NCBI GenBank assembly: GCA_022701365.1
Contig: JAKUHH010000170.1
Span: forward strand, 1-64,000
Origin: Mycocentrospora acerina
Lineage: Eukaryota > Ascomycota > Dothideomycetes > Pleosporales
Reading direction: 5' to 3'
DNA: 64,000 nucleotides
The position numbers and the translations under genes are program-made. Below are positions 44,334 to 56,900 of this stretch, in pieces. The stretch's first letter is position 1; each line of letters begins with the position of its first letter. Below the pieces are notes generated by a model. That model worked only from the letters and a program-made list of their open reading frames with translations. It ran no database searches and was not told the DNA's origin.

Positions 44334-45858
44334 ATGACCACCGCCGTCGCCAATTCCCCGGCCCTTGTCCAGCATGCGGCATCACTGTCTGCCGACGGTG
44401 GAGTCGGATCGTCGAGGACATATGCACCCATCGCGCCCTCCGTCTCGTCTCCTCACGCCGTGACGCCCAACTCCAGAGCCTCTAAACTGCCTGCCGACCA
44501 TGCTTCACCTACTACCGCCTCCAGTAGTGACGCCGCACACCACCAGCAGCAGAGAGCGGAGGGCAAGCGTTCACCTCTTTCGTACGTCTTTTAGTCTTTC
44601 GTCTCGTCCTTCTACCTCTACTTCTACTTGCCGTCCTCCCTCTGCCTCCTCACCCACCTCCACCACCTCCTCCTCCTCCTCCATGTCTCCACCCAGTCGA
44701 GACGGCATGTCTAACCGCCCTTCCTCGAGCAGGTCACGCGGTACCGCCCCCAGAATAGTCGTCAAGAAGGAGCCTGCATCGCCAGACATGAGCGCCACCA
44801 CCAGCACACGTCATCGCCCACGCCGACTTGATCTATCCAACCACAACATTGTGCACTCGTCTGGTGCCCTAACTGCCCGCCCAGCTGGCCATGGCAGCGC
44901 CCAGTTCCAAGATGTAGGCCTAGCCTGCTTGTCGCCTGGCTTCCACACCCAGGACCCCACCATGCGTGAACAGCTCCAGCGCAGTCTGGACGTAAGAGAA
45001 AGGCAGAGGCAGATTATCGAAGCTCGGCAAAAGCATGGCGGCAAAGGAGCTCCGTCTGACGAAGACGTGCCGCGAAACACTGAAGTGGGAGCATTTGGAC
45101 GCACCATCAAGACCCCTCAGACCTCGCGCAGGAAGGGCCCGCCACCCGGCCTCACCATTGCACCGCCATCTCACCAGCAGTTCGCCAGCGAGCGCGTCAT
45201 TCAGTCAGCGCCTATCAACCAGTCATTCACTGGTCTGCGCAGCAACGCGCCACCATCCCGACAACTGGCCAATGCCTCATCGAACTTGTCGCATACTTCA
45301 CACATCCATCACGTACCTGCTCATCAAACAAACAATCGACTGCCACCAATCTCAGATGTGTTCCCAGAACCCCTCGGGACTGCTCGTCATCCGTACCAAC
45401 ACAGTAGCCCAGGCCATTCGTCGCATTCGAATCAGCAACCCCCACTGCCCTCGCCTAGCTTCCCACCACATCACCATCACCAGCCAACACCCTTGACTTC
45501 TCGACCACGCGAGTACAAGTCTGCCGAAGAAGCAGTCCAGTCATTGTCCGGCGGTCGTGAAGATCTTCTGCCCCGACTGGTTCACTACGGTGGCCACCAG
45601 CCTCCCACGCCACCGTCACCTATGCCTAAGAGTGGCGCATCAGCCTACCCTACGCATGCTGAGCTCCATCGCAGCGGTAGCTCAAGAAGGCGCGGCCGCG
45701 ATGAATATGAACGCGATAATGGCACACCGCCTCTTGGCCGCCAACAACCACGCCTTGGGCCCTTTGGCGCTGGTCGTGACTCGCCAGAAACCCAACTAAG
45801 GAAGAAGGAAGAGTTTATTGGTCTTTGTGCAAGAGCTTGGGACCTGTTCCATTCATGA
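44334..45858 (+). CDS. Low-complexity protein with conserved-looking C-terminal motif, unknown function
   Basis: Two exons: 44334..44581 and 44697..45858, with a 115-bp intron (GTACGT donor, long pyrimidine tract, CCCAG acceptor); about 469 residues. Joining keeps the frame (SPLS-SRDGMSNRP). Most of the chain is Ser/Pro/His-rich and disordered. Two segments look structured: a charged helix (MREQLQRSLDVRERQRQIIE, residues ~150-180) and the very C-terminus (LRKKEEFIGLCARAWDLFHS). A basic VVKKEP patch could be a sumoylation or nuclear signal. I do not recognise a named family; the two segments suggest a conserved Pezizomycotina protein, possibly nuclear. The start at 44334 has a good context (CAGCCATGACC). 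Confidence 0.72.
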
Positions 45859-47945
45859 TACCTAACTCGGGCCTTTGTCAACGAAACCTCTCCTTTGTCT
45901 ATCCACGCCGACGAAAACTCTTTTTACCATGTCCATCTCGTCAGGTCGACTTCCCAACACGATTTATCACCATCATCTCTCATTTGTCCGGATTTCCTCG
46001 CCAGCGCTCACCCTTATTCCGTACGTTGTTCAACATTTCGCAGAGCGCCGGCTGTCCCACTAGGCATGCAGGATTATACCCTTTGAGATCCTACTTTTAC
46101 AACCACTACAAGATTTTTCAATCTTTCAATTTCTATTTCTCATCTTCATTGGATGACATGTGTCTGAGACATGGTTACGCACTGGATTATGTTAAGATGT
46201 TGCTTGGACCTTATTGGCTTTTCGAATGTTCTGAAACACGTCGTGTCTCATGACTATTCATACTTTCTTCACCGCGGGCTGTGTAGGCATACGCAACTCG
46301 TGGTACTCTAGGGGGCGTCTATGGTTTTGCTTGTTTTGCATTTAGTGGAGGGTTTGATACCTTTGGGAATAGGAGAATTATTTAGGCGGTCAAAGTGTTG
46401 ATCGGGTGGAACAGGAAGGATGACGACGCTGAGACATTGGTGTTTGATCGAGGCAGGGGACACCCAACCTTGGCCAATGGTCACGCGCGCTCTTGTATCA
46501 ATTGCGAGAAAATTAAGCAACTCAAACATGTAGTAAAAAAAATCACTTTACACGTTCGAAATTCTACAAGATATTCGCCACTTTGTGACTTTGTGTATGC
46601 ACTTGGTTTTAGTTCGCAAAGCCTCCCATCATTCTGGATCCCACAAGACGGGCTTTCTTTCGGATCGGTCATGATCGCGCTAAATGTGTACATGCGCAGC
46701 ACGGGATCGACTGCTAGGATGGCCTGGTTGGGGAATTTGCGAAACGATGGGTGCTTGGGCCATGGGGCAAAGCTGAAACATCCGCGCTTTAGCGTCCCTC
46801 TTCCATCCTTTCCCCCCCTCTTCGCTTTCGCGTTGTCCGTGCAAGCTCTTGCTGTCTTGGGACGCAAGATTAGAAGGGGGCCGATGATCTTCCACTACAC
46901 ATTTATTGAATAGATGTTTTCTTCCTGTGTGCATTCGGCATTGGGCGAGAGGTGCCGGATGATAGGTCTGCAGGTTAAAATTAAAATAAATTTTTTTAAT
47001 TGTTGATTTCGGAATCGTTCGCCCGACACGGAATTCTTATTGACGGACGGGAGGCGTTATTTGAAGGTGGGGGAGACGGGAGACAAAGGTGGGTAGAGAA
47101 GGGAGAGGGGAGATGGGATAATATGATTAGGGCGTTCACATCGCACTGCGGAAGGTCGGTAGGCGTATTGGTTGTGTCGTGATTCATAATGCTGAGAGGG
47201 AGGCTAAATCGGGCAACGAGGCTTGTGCGTTGTGGTGTGCTGTGTTGTGTCGCGACTGTGCGTCCAAGTGCAAGTCGTCGTCGCTCTATGAAAGTTGGAT
47301 GCCCTGCACCAGCCACTACATTGATTCATTTACACCCCTCCATCCCCCCCCCGTCTTGTTCGTGATGGCGGGGCAGTCGATGCTGAGAATAACTCGGATT
47401 GAATATATTCATATTCCGTGTATATTTATTCTTGTGCATCTCATGTCACCATCGATGACATGCAACTTCACTATTCGGCCTTCTTGATAACTCCGAGGGA
47501 CTTTTTATTTAATCTTTAGCTTGATAAATCTTAGATACCATTGCACCGTCTCGCCGACTTGTATCATCTTCATATACCTGATCAGTCTTGGTTTCTTTGT
47601 TAGAGTATTGAAGACCAAGCTACCCGGACACTACCGAACTTAGTCGGTTAAAAAAGGCGGCTTCAGCCCAACGAACTGCCGATTGTACTAGCACTCCAAT
47701 TGCAGATATCCGATAGCCTTTTAGGATCGTCCTCCCCCCCTTCCCCCTATGCTCGGCGTCGATGTTATATCTCCGGTGTCCCTGAACTGTAGTATCACCC
47801 ACATTTAAGCTTTTTTTATCCCGTAACTCTATTCTCGCATGGGTTTGGTCGACGCTGTCTCCTTGTGTGCATATGGAGCTTGAGAGTCAGCCATTAAGCC
47901 GGTTGATCAATCAACCAGTCAACCTTGGGGGAATTCCATGTCCTG
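45859..47945. other. 2.1-kb intergenic region, no gene seen
   Basis: It lies between converging genes. Frames of 60-170 codons are present but carry no domain or coding bias that I can support. An AT-rich patch lies near 46975-47005. The stretch 47500-47900 has an irregular composition and could be an old, decayed insertion, but no termini are visible. Confidence 0.45.
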
Positions 47946-49364
47946 TTAATTGCTTTGCGCGCCCATCTCCTTGCCAATTTCGGCGCCATTGTCGATTAAA
48001 AATTGGCAGAGCGGTTCATTCTCCGTAGCAACGGCCAGCGCCATGAACGAAGGGTGGGGGCGCATATTGGGGCGCGTTGCCAAGTTCTGCAGGGACGCAA
48101 CTTCTGCGCCATGCTGTACATCTACCAACATGCGCACAATGTCTAGTCGGCCAGTCTTTATAGCTAGGCTGAGAATATCGTTCCGTTGCTCCATGTGGCT
48201 AGGCGAGACGCCACGATCTAATAGTAGTCGAACTATCTTCTCGTTGCCACCATCCACGGCAAGCTGGAGCGAGCCCCAATATTTAGCCTGAGAAGATGTT
48301 GCATCTTGCTCTAGGAGCCACTCGACTACATCGACTCGTTGCGGGCTGTACCCTGACACGCGCAAGAGCTGTTGAATGCTAGGTTCTTGGATTTCGATTG
48401 GATACTGAATACTTCTGTATGAGGCAAAGAGAGCGAAGAGTCTAGACGAAAAGTCGGCTAGTGGGCTTCTTAACATGCCCGAGTATAGGTTTTCATCTAC
48501 ACAATGCGCGCTCATGATGAAGTTAATCGGCCCCCAGCGGGGGGGGTCCATGATAAACTCTACTACGTGAAGGTGCCCGCCTTTTATAGCAGGACCAAGT
48601 GCCAACCATCTCATCTCATCTCGACTTGTGAACCGTGTGGTAGAAAGGAGCAACTCCAAGATCTCCAGGTTTCCAAGTAGAGCAGCTAGGCCTAGAGGGT
48701 TGCGCCAAAAGTCTGTCACAAGGTGGATTTTCTCGTCCAAGATGGTGGAAGGGGTATTCGGATCGTCCAAAACACTGCACACGATTTGTATGCAACCATG
48801 AATGATAGCTGCTTGGAGCTTGAATCGACAACTCGCTTCAGCCCAGTCTGTTTCCAGTTCGGGGAATCTTGTAAATACTGTCACTGCATCCGGCTCAAAG
48901 CACATGGCTTCCACGTAGCGACGAACTGCATTTGGAGCTTTGTTGCTAGTTTCCTCAAGCAAACTTTCGGCCACACTGCGGATGATTTTGGAACCACGTA
49001 GCGTCTCCGACTTTGACATGATTAGTTGAGTAAGGTAGGGTTGCCAGAACTTGTCGTATTCAGGTCCACTGCGAGTTCCAACGCGGCGGAATGAGATCAA
49101 GTCTTGCAGCATATGTGACTCGTAGAGTGCTTGGACGACTTCTTGAGCAAAAAGACCTGGCGTGTTGTTAGTTGCATGTTACACACCCTAGCTCGTATCT
49201 CGCATTCGGAGGACTGAACATGCACGCCATCGTGATCGTACACAAATGGGAGGCCTACGATTAACAAGCCTTAGTCTTAGACCTCGCTTGATGCCACGAA
49301 CGTTGACGCTATGACATAAAACTTCACGAAGTATTTCCGCTGGAAGATCTAGCAATTGTGTCAT
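47946..49364 (-). CDS. F-box-like/ankyrin-repeat protein
   Basis: Two exons: 49364..49259 and 49156..47946, with a 102-bp intron; about 438 residues. The junction restores LRLRLVN-R-LFAQEVVQAL, as expected for this fungal family. Residues ~2-35 (QLLDLPAEILREVLCHSV) resemble an F-box-like motif found at the start of many Pezizomycotina ankyrin proteins. Ankyrin-type repeats occupy residues ~180-430, for example NPLGLAALLGNLEILELLLS, GSLQLAVDGGNEKIVRLLLD and LSLAIKTGRLDIVRMLVD. Such proteins are numerous, variable between strains and mostly uncharacterised; a substrate-adaptor role is inferred only from the F-box-like start. The gene looks intact. Confidence 0.8.
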
Positions 49365-49917
49365 TTTCACGCCACGGAAGAAGTTGTAAGGAGAGAGCAG
49401 AGATGCAACTCAAAGGATCTGGCACAAGGCAGCAGCGTTGATGAGACACTAGGCTGATTTCGGTTATATCCATTGTCATTCCCCTCTGCAACAAGGCGTC
49501 TAATCTTCTTCTGCAACTATCAACAGAGTGACAAATTAGGTTTGATCTTGTGGAAATTTGAGCGCCCTCCAGAAATCTAATGACAAAGACTTTGAATTAA
49601 ATCTTTTCCCAATTGATAGAGCGCAAGTCTTTTGCAAATGAAGTGGCGTTAGACGATGCTTCTCTACATCTATTGTGATGCGACAGCCGATTGTTTCGGT
49701 GGTTTGAAAACAGAGTGTGGTGTTGATATCTACATGACTTTGGTTTACAAGGTTCTGCTTGTGTAGGTAACCACATATGTATTAAACTTTAAGTATTGGG
49801 ATTGACTACAAAATACGTTTGTGCTTGTATATATCCCTGGTGTCACATCCCACACACACACCCCCTATCTCCCTTTCCCTTGTTTACTTTCCTCTTCTGT
49901 TACAACAACCCTGATCC
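49365..49917. other. Intergenic region, no gene seen
   Basis: It is the 5' flank of the ankyrin gene and the 3' flank of the PfkB-type gene. It is AT-rich in the middle with a short CA-rich patch near 49850. Nothing coding is recognised. Confidence 0.5.
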
Positions 49918-51060
49918 TCAGTATCCGGCAGCACGGAATTCGGTATCTAGTATCTCTTGCGGTGTTGGAATAGCTTTCATAGATCCGACTCGACTAACGC
50001 ACAAGCCTGCGGCTTTGATTCCCATCATCATGGCTGATGCCATGTCTTGCCTGCGGTGAAGCTGCTTTTGGTGAATCAGTTCGACTGCGTAGGCCCCAAT
50101 GAAAGCATCAGAAGCCCCAGTAGTATCCTTGACAGGCTCCGGTCCTTGCTCGGCATCGAAGATGTATTGTTGCAGCACGCCAGACCTTGGATCCTTCCTT
50201 GATCCAACAGCTCCAAGTTCGGCAATTGTGATAACTACACATCTAGCCCCGCGTTCGTGGAAACGTTCACACAAGCCTTGGTAGTGCTGGCGAATTTCAG
50301 TCTTTTGGTGAAACCGATTTTTGAAGGGTCTGTCGTGGAATCCATTCATCTCATCTGCTTGGGCCTCATTGACAATGAAGTGATCAACATCAAATATGTC
50401 TTCAGGGACCGCACTTGTCGCTGGTGCAGCATTACAAATGGTAATCGCCTCGTATGTCTTTGCCCATGCTAGCGTATGCCGTACTGTCTCTATTGGTATT
50501 TCCAGTTGAACAAGTACCGCATCAGGGATAGGAGTTTGGCTAAGCTTGAGTAAGGGACCCGGTAGGAGTTTTTCATTGGCCATACTAGCAACAACGATTT
50601 TGGGTTCACCTTGAGAGTCCACATCAATATGTGCAAATCCAGTTTTTTCTCCCGAAACGATAGATACGCCGTCGGTATTGACGCCGTTTTTTCTTAATTC
50701 AGTCGTGATTGTATGCCCATCATCGCCGAGAGATCCAACAGCTCCCACCATGAAGACTCTTATGTCCGGTCCAGACTGGATAGGTTCATCGAGGTACGAA
50801 TCTCCATGGATCAAAGACGCCAAAGGCAAACTACTCAGCCGCGCACAAGCTACAGCTTGATTGACTCCATGCCCTCCTGGTGTTTCGATGGATAATATGG
50901 CTTGAACATGGCTTCTCAGTGTAGGATGAATCTCAATCAGCTTAATAGTATCGATATGAAGAGCACCCACAACAACAACATTGGCAGTCTTAGTACGATA
51001 ATTATCTATATTAGTGTTACGAGAGATTGAAAATGCACTCAGAATCGTGCTTGGTGCCAT
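49918..51060 (-). CDS. Ribokinase-like PfkB-family carbohydrate kinase
   Basis: A single exon of 380 residues. After an N-terminal extension of ~26 residues the frame follows the ribokinase fold: VVVVGALHIDTIKLIE, the substrate-side glycine motif GGHGVNQAVA, a central sheet (VMVGAVGSLGDDG), NAAPATS and IVNEAQADEM, and the C-terminal PfkB signature DTTGASDAFIGAYAVEL, which contains the catalytic Asp. The family phosphorylates ribose or related sugars and nucleosides with ATP. Two signature positions differ from typical ribokinases: GGHG for GGKG, and GASD for GAGD. Substrate and activity are therefore uncertain. The frame is intact, which argues against recent inactivation. Confidence 0.85.
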   Translation of the reverse strand: MAPSTILSAFSISRNTNIDNYRTKTANVVVVGALHIDTIKLIEIHPTLRSHVQAILSIETPGGHGVNQAVACARLSSLPLASLIHGDSYLDEPIQSGPDIRVFMVGAVGSLGDDGHTITTELRKNGVNTDGVSIVSGEKTGFAHIDVDSQGEPKIVVASMANEKLLPGPLLKLSQTPIPDAVLVQLEIPIETVRHTLAWAKTYEAITICNAAPATSAVPEDIFDVDHFIVNEAQADEMNGFHDRPFKNRFHQKTEIRQHYQGLCERFHERGARCVVITIAELGAVGSRKDPRSGVLQQYIFDAEQGPEPVKDTTGASDAFIGAYAVELIHQKQLHRRQDMASAMMMGIKAAGLCVSRVGSMKAIPTPQEILDTEFRAAGY

Positions 51061-51796
51061 GCTGAGTGAGTAATCTGATGAGTCTCTATCGATCTGTCGA
51101 GAGAAAAGCAGTGCTTCAGTGAAATTAACGATTGGCCGGCGATGGGGCTCACTGTCAACTACCTTGTCGTTAGTTATATGGTGTCAAGTTCTATACTTGC
51201 AGATGTTTAGAGCAGGCAACAAGAAGGCAAAGCGGGGAGGGGAGGTGGATGGAGTATGGCGTACGTACAAACTTGAGCATGCGTGCTGGAGATTGAGAGA
51301 ACGAATCAGATAAGAACGCAAGTTTGTGGTTAGTCGCAGAGCCCTGCTAGACCACTCACCTTACCAACCGTCTGTCGTGTAACACTGTGTTCGAGCCAAA
51401 GGAATCAACCTGATAGGTCTCATTTGTGTCTCCTTTGTTTTAATCCGTGGGTCAGCAAGCCATACGCATTGGACAGGAGAGAATTTGAAAGTTTAGTGTG
51501 AAGTCTATCATTAAGGTTTCTCAGTCATCATCAGTCTTGATGAGTAAATACACAACAACTTGGATTTGAGACAATGTTGAACAGGCTATGCGTTACGAGT
51601 CCACCTAGATTTAAAATGAATTCATGAATGATGAGTTTCCTAACTTGATTCCACTTCTTCGTGCGCAAGGTTGTCCTGCTTCGCGAAAGTACCTTGGAAG
51701 TATTCGACGACTATCCTCGAATATACGATAAGCCACTACATCCAAAGTCACTTGTAGCAGGATGAAGGAAAAATCTGTAAAAAGACTTCGCGCAGC
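51061..51796. other. Intergenic region, no gene seen
   Basis: It lies between the PfkB-type gene and the decayed caspase-like locus, which diverge. Its right end could hold a lost first exon of the latter. No domain-bearing frame is visible. Confidence 0.45.
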
Positions 51797-52955
51797 GACC
51801 AAAACTTCACGTGCAAGACAAAGCGTTCCTACTTCTTTGGGACGATGCCTCACACGAACGCGAACGCGATGCTTCGAGTCTCAATACTGTGTTAGAGGAG
51901 AGGTTTAGAGTCGAAGTGATGATTTCCTGTATCCTTATAGGACATGCAATCGAGGCTTTGCAAGCCCAGGTGCAGGAATTCATCAGTTCCTTCCACAGCG
52001 AGTCGAGCTTCGCACTTGTCTACTATTCTGGCAATACTGATATCACGCATATCCAGCCTATCTGGCGGCTGTAAGCTTAAACGAAGTGTAGTTACTTTAC
52101 TGATTTTTATCCTAATGTATAGAGACTACAACCTTCAGCCAGAAGTGGATTGGTTTCCAGTACAAAGTATTTTGGAGGTTTCTTCATCTGACATTGCGCT
52201 ACTTTTCAATCGCTGGTGTGGCACTACCCCTTCAGAGAATAAAAGAAGTGAAGGAAACTCGAATTTCTTTGTGTCTTTGATGTACCTAAGCAACGGACGG
52301 AGACTTTGGCTGTACCAAGTAGGCTGGCCTCAAACGATGCATCCTTTAGGAAGGTACCGCTACAAGCTCGTATGAACACCAATGGAGAGTTTCTCAATAT
52401 AGGTAGGCTTCATGGAGGGATTTATGGACGGCTTGGAGATGTACTGGATCCTCACTTCATCGGTCTCTCTTTCTCTCGAAAGTGACCGGTCAAGTATTGA
52501 CGCATTGCCATTGGGGCGAGTCAACCTCGATATCAAAGTTAACAAAACGTTGAAAATCCGACAAGCAACATGCGCTGAAGATCTTGGCAGATAGAGCTCC
52601 AGCTCAGATTAGAGTATTCAAATTTCTTGGCCGGATGGAGGTCAAGGGACGTTTGAACCCATACATCGTGTCCAACCAGATTGACGAAGCAAAGTGGAGC
52701 AACCTCACCAAAAAAACTATATCAAGTTGGACAAAGCTTACCCCTCTTTTCGTCCATGACATTCAATTCAAAGGTTCCATGCGCTTTTCCAGGACGAAAA
52801 CCAAGAATGAGCAGCTAAATGAGGCCATTCAAATAATGAACCGCAATTCCGAGTTTACAACAGCTCTGTCAGCTCGAGATGGTGACTTTCAGAATATTGT
52901 TGTAATTTTCATGAGATGGCAGCAAGAAGATTGGAATGAAGGATACCGCTACTAA
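51797..52955 (+). pseudogene. Decayed caspase-like (peptidase C14-type) gene
   Basis: Two segments join across a recognisable 52-bp GT..AG intron (52071-52122): an upstream part ending ALVYYSGNTDITHIQPIWRL and a downstream part starting DYNLQPEVDWFPVQSILEVS. Both resemble the caspase-like domains of Pezizomycotina proteins, where the first strand ends in YYSGHG and the second in DCC. Here the histidine position reads Asn (YYSGN), and the Cys region reads LLFNRWCG, so the catalytic dyad appears lost. No ATG opens the first segment (a TAA precedes it). Later parts lie in different frames (about 52412-52594 and 52584-52955; LADRAPAQIRVF). The end beyond 52375 is an uncertain assignment. A short gene with an unusual start and extra introns is the alternative. 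Confidence 0.5.
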
Positions 52956-53977
52956 CTGTGATTTGAACTAACCAATACTATCGAGAAGTACTTCGACTGC
53001 AAGATAAAACCGACATGTGAGATATAAACGAACCTAAATACACAGCAAGACGCGCAAAACAAGATGTCTCAGGTGCTAAAAAAACCTGACAAATTTTGAC
53101 TTATTAACAGACAGTCAACTACAATATTCACAGGAAAACAAGTCCAACCAAGGTGAGAAATCATGTGTTAATGCCAGTCCACTCCAACACCATCCTAGCA
53201 ATCAATTCGGCGCTGAAGATAAAATAATTTCACAATAGGAGAGCTGTGAAGAGTACTTGAAAACTGGCTGGTTTCGCCTGCAACTAGACTCGGATGCCGC
53301 CCCCGTGCGAAAATTCTGCGCATGGCATCATCTACAGCGCTAAGATGGGACAAATGCCCACCTCCCCAAGGTGACAATATCTACGTCTACCAGAACAAGA
53401 CCATCAATAACCGGGATTGTTACTTCATCATCCTCCTCCTCATCCACTATATAAATACAAGAACGCAGAATATCGACTGTGAATCAAACCGACCGCACTT
53501 AACTGGCGTATTTTTCTCATTCAAAAATAAAATAAAATTACCCATAACTTCTCTTTTCTCCGTTGTGGTTGAATTTCATGTGGTGGGTTACAGATCATGG
53601 ACCTTAACCTGCGTAATAACGACATGGAAGTGAAATAGTTAAGGGGAACAGCTCAGTATGATATCATACGTCTACATAAGACTGACTACGCATGTATATG
53701 AAGGTCTACCGTCTTGCAAATAGTATGCCTGTGCGTCGAATAGAGGCGATTCGTACCGTTGTTTTCCTAGCATTAATTGAATAGCCAGCACGTTCAACAC
53801 AACAAGTACATCATACAGCGCAAACGTCCAATAAATATTGAAACAGGTAGCAATGGAAAGATTCATTCAACAATTATTCTACTACATACATTCCTTCACT
53901 CCGTTCCCGACATGATCACCTCTATACATCGTACACGCTCCCCGAAAACATCATCACCTTTATTCCACTTCACTGTA
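52956..53977. other. Intergenic region, no gene seen
   Basis: AT-rich sequence between the decayed caspase-like locus and the 3' end of SEC16. Frames are short and without domains. The last few hundred bases probably include the SEC16 3' UTR. Confidence 0.5.
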
Positions 53978-56900
53978 TCACAAAATCTCCACATATCTCC
54001 CACCCTTCTTCTTCTTTGCACCCGCCCCCTTCCTCGGCTGCGGTGCACCCAATAAGTCGTCGATACTGCTCGCATTACTCATACTCGTTCCCGGCCGACT
54101 AGGCGGGCCGCCAGATCCCATCAGTGGTGGCATGAGCATTGGAGGTCTTGGACCCTCAACATCCGACTGGATACCTGGCGTACTTGCTCTCGACGGCGGG
54201 CCTCCAATTGGAGGAGGCATGCTCGTACTCCTTGGAGGCATGGCGCTCGGAGCCAGAGCTCTTGCACCAGGAGGACCCATGCCGGACGAGCTTCTTGGGG
54301 CACCTGGAGGTCCGCTGCGTGGCGGTGGAGGCGTGGCACTGGGTTTACCAGTGTCTGTTGCGCCGCCTTTCTTGTTGACCCATTTCTTGAGATCAGGGTC
54401 GTAGTAGAAGCTGTTTTCTTCGCCAAGCTTGGCTTTGATGGGACCGGGGGCAGCATTAGGATCTTTCTTGAACCAGCCGCCGAACCAGCCCTTCTTGTTG
54501 GCGGCGGCATCTTTATCACGCTTTGCGTCCTCTTCCGCGGCTTTGCGAAATGCATCGTCGGTTTTGCGGTCTGCCTCTGATTTTGACGAGGCTGAGCCGG
54601 AGGAAATCTTTAGGGCCGAGGCACGCGAGGCAAGATCATCATCATCATCGTCATCCATGAACTGTTTTCGACGGGGTTGCTCGTCTTCTTGCGTGTCCTC
54701 ATCTGGGTTGTAAGGCTGATAGGACGGTGCCTCGAAAGAGCTCGTAGGTGGCTCATAACTACCAAAAGACTGGCCTGCTGCTGTTGGAGGCGGAGGATCG
54801 TCAAAGCTGGCTTGATGCGGAGTATCATCGAAGCTTGCCTGGGATGGTTGGTACCCGCCAAATGCTGGCGCTGAAGCTGACTCCACAGGTGGCGTGGACA
54901 TGTACGGGCTACCGTAAGAGGTCGCAGGTGTACTGTGCTCTGCTCGGAGCGGTGAGTACGATTGGGTCTTTGCTTGCATGCGCGTACTCTGCGGGCTCAG
55001 TATGGGAGGGCTCATCAGTGCAGGTGTGTAAGGCGTTGCACCTGGAGTTGATGGCGCGTAGCTGTCAGATGCGGCACGTGGGCTGTCAAAGGAATCCATC
55101 GAGGGTCGTCCTCCGGGCTCATATCGTGATCGTTGTTGATCAGAAGATGTTCTTGGTGTATACACGTTGTTAGATGGAGCGTACTTTGAGTTTCCAGGCG
55201 CAGCTGGTGGGCCAGTTGGAACACCGTATCCATAGGCACCATAAAGATCAGCGCTTGATTGCGATGGGGTGATGGCCGGGCTATTGCCAGGAATCTTCGC
55301 AAAGGGGCCAACCTCGGTCCCCGCTGTCTTGTTCGAATTGGCATCCTCATCATCTCCCGCGATGAAGCTATTGAATTTCGAAAGCAAAGAACTGCTGACC
55401 TTATCCATACTTGGCTTCGAGATCCACGAAGAAGAGCCATCTTTTGGAGACTGCGACAGACGTTTGTTGAGCTCGTCTAAACCTGCAATGAAGTTGGCGT
55501 TATAGTATGGGGATACCCTGACAGTAGCCTTGATAGCGGCAGCAATGGCATCGCAATAGGCTTGCGCTTCGGTTCGGTGGCCATACTCAGCTAGTTGCTG
55601 AGCATGTACGAGCTTGTAAATCTGTAGGTGAGGAATGATAGACGAAGCTCCTTGAGCAGACAACGAAAGAGCAAATTCGTAAACCTCGGTAAGCAAAATG
55701 GGCTCCAAATCTAGTCCAAGATCTAGTGGATTTGAGTGATGATTGGCGCTGATGAGGACGAGATGAGATTGCGCGTCGTCAACTCCACTGATGTGTGCGA
55801 TAGAACGAGCAAAGATGTAGCAAACATGGGCGGCTTCGACTCTGCCGTACTGTACAAGCAACTTTCCGAGCGACAACAAAGCCAAAGCGTCGCCCTCACT
55901 GCGATTGTTCAAGATGAGAGCAACCGTCTCGCGCCATTTGTCCAAGCCTTGTTGAGCGTTCTGTGCGGACCCAGCACCATCTGCACTCACCATCTGGAAG
56001 CCAGCACGTGCTGATGCAGGGACAAGCTCGTCAATACAATCTTCATGGTTGCCTGCAAATACTTCGTAAAGGACCGCCAGAGCCTGACTGTTGCCACCGA
56101 CTTTCTTAACCTCTTTGCGGACGAATTCCTGGACAACTTGCTTCCATACATCTTTGTTTAATGTAGACGAAAGAAGCATTGCATGACCCCATAACCTTTG
56201 ATCCACCGCGTGCCAGACAGCCTTCTCGCGGTCACCTTTGGTCAGCATCTTTTGTATATCTTCGATGGCTCGAGGGTCAAGGGGCTCTGCTTGAGCGTTC
56301 AACGTGTTTGTCCGGGACCGGCCCACGATATCAGCTGCAGTGGAGAAAGAGGCATCTGCATCTGATGTGTCTGCATGGTGGGGTGACAGTATCTTCTTTA
56401 CAACGGTTTCTGCGACGGGTCCTTCTAATTGGCCATCGTTGTCAACCAAGGCCTGCATGACCTTCCAGAGCAAAGACCTGTCTTCAAGGCGTTTGGATTC
56501 ATCCTCACTCATCGAATGCTCTAATCCAGGAGACTTGAGCTCATTGTCCAAAGCCTCGATCTTGCGGCCAAGCCAAGTGGAAACTTCCTTCTTTTTGCTC
56601 TTGGATTTGAGTGGACCGGGAAATTTGACAATCTCATCAGAAAGAGGAATCACTTCCTTGACACTCTGTATCCTAACCTCACCTGGGCTGCACTTAACCA
56701 TTGGTGCTGAAGTGCCACCGCCGTAACGTGGAATCTGTTTGGGAAAGCTAGTAACAATAGTGCCGCCTAATCCCCATACAAATAGTGGGTGCCCCTTCCA
56801 TCTCTGAAGCGGATCAGTAGCCGTCTCATCTGAAGGCACGATACACTCGTAATTCAACGACGCTTGACGCCGGTGAGGAATGGAGTTGACCGTGCTTGAA

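Noticed and set aside
47500..47900. Segment that reads like a decayed mobile element
   Set aside because: Only an impression from composition; no repeat ends or coding similarity could be pointed to.
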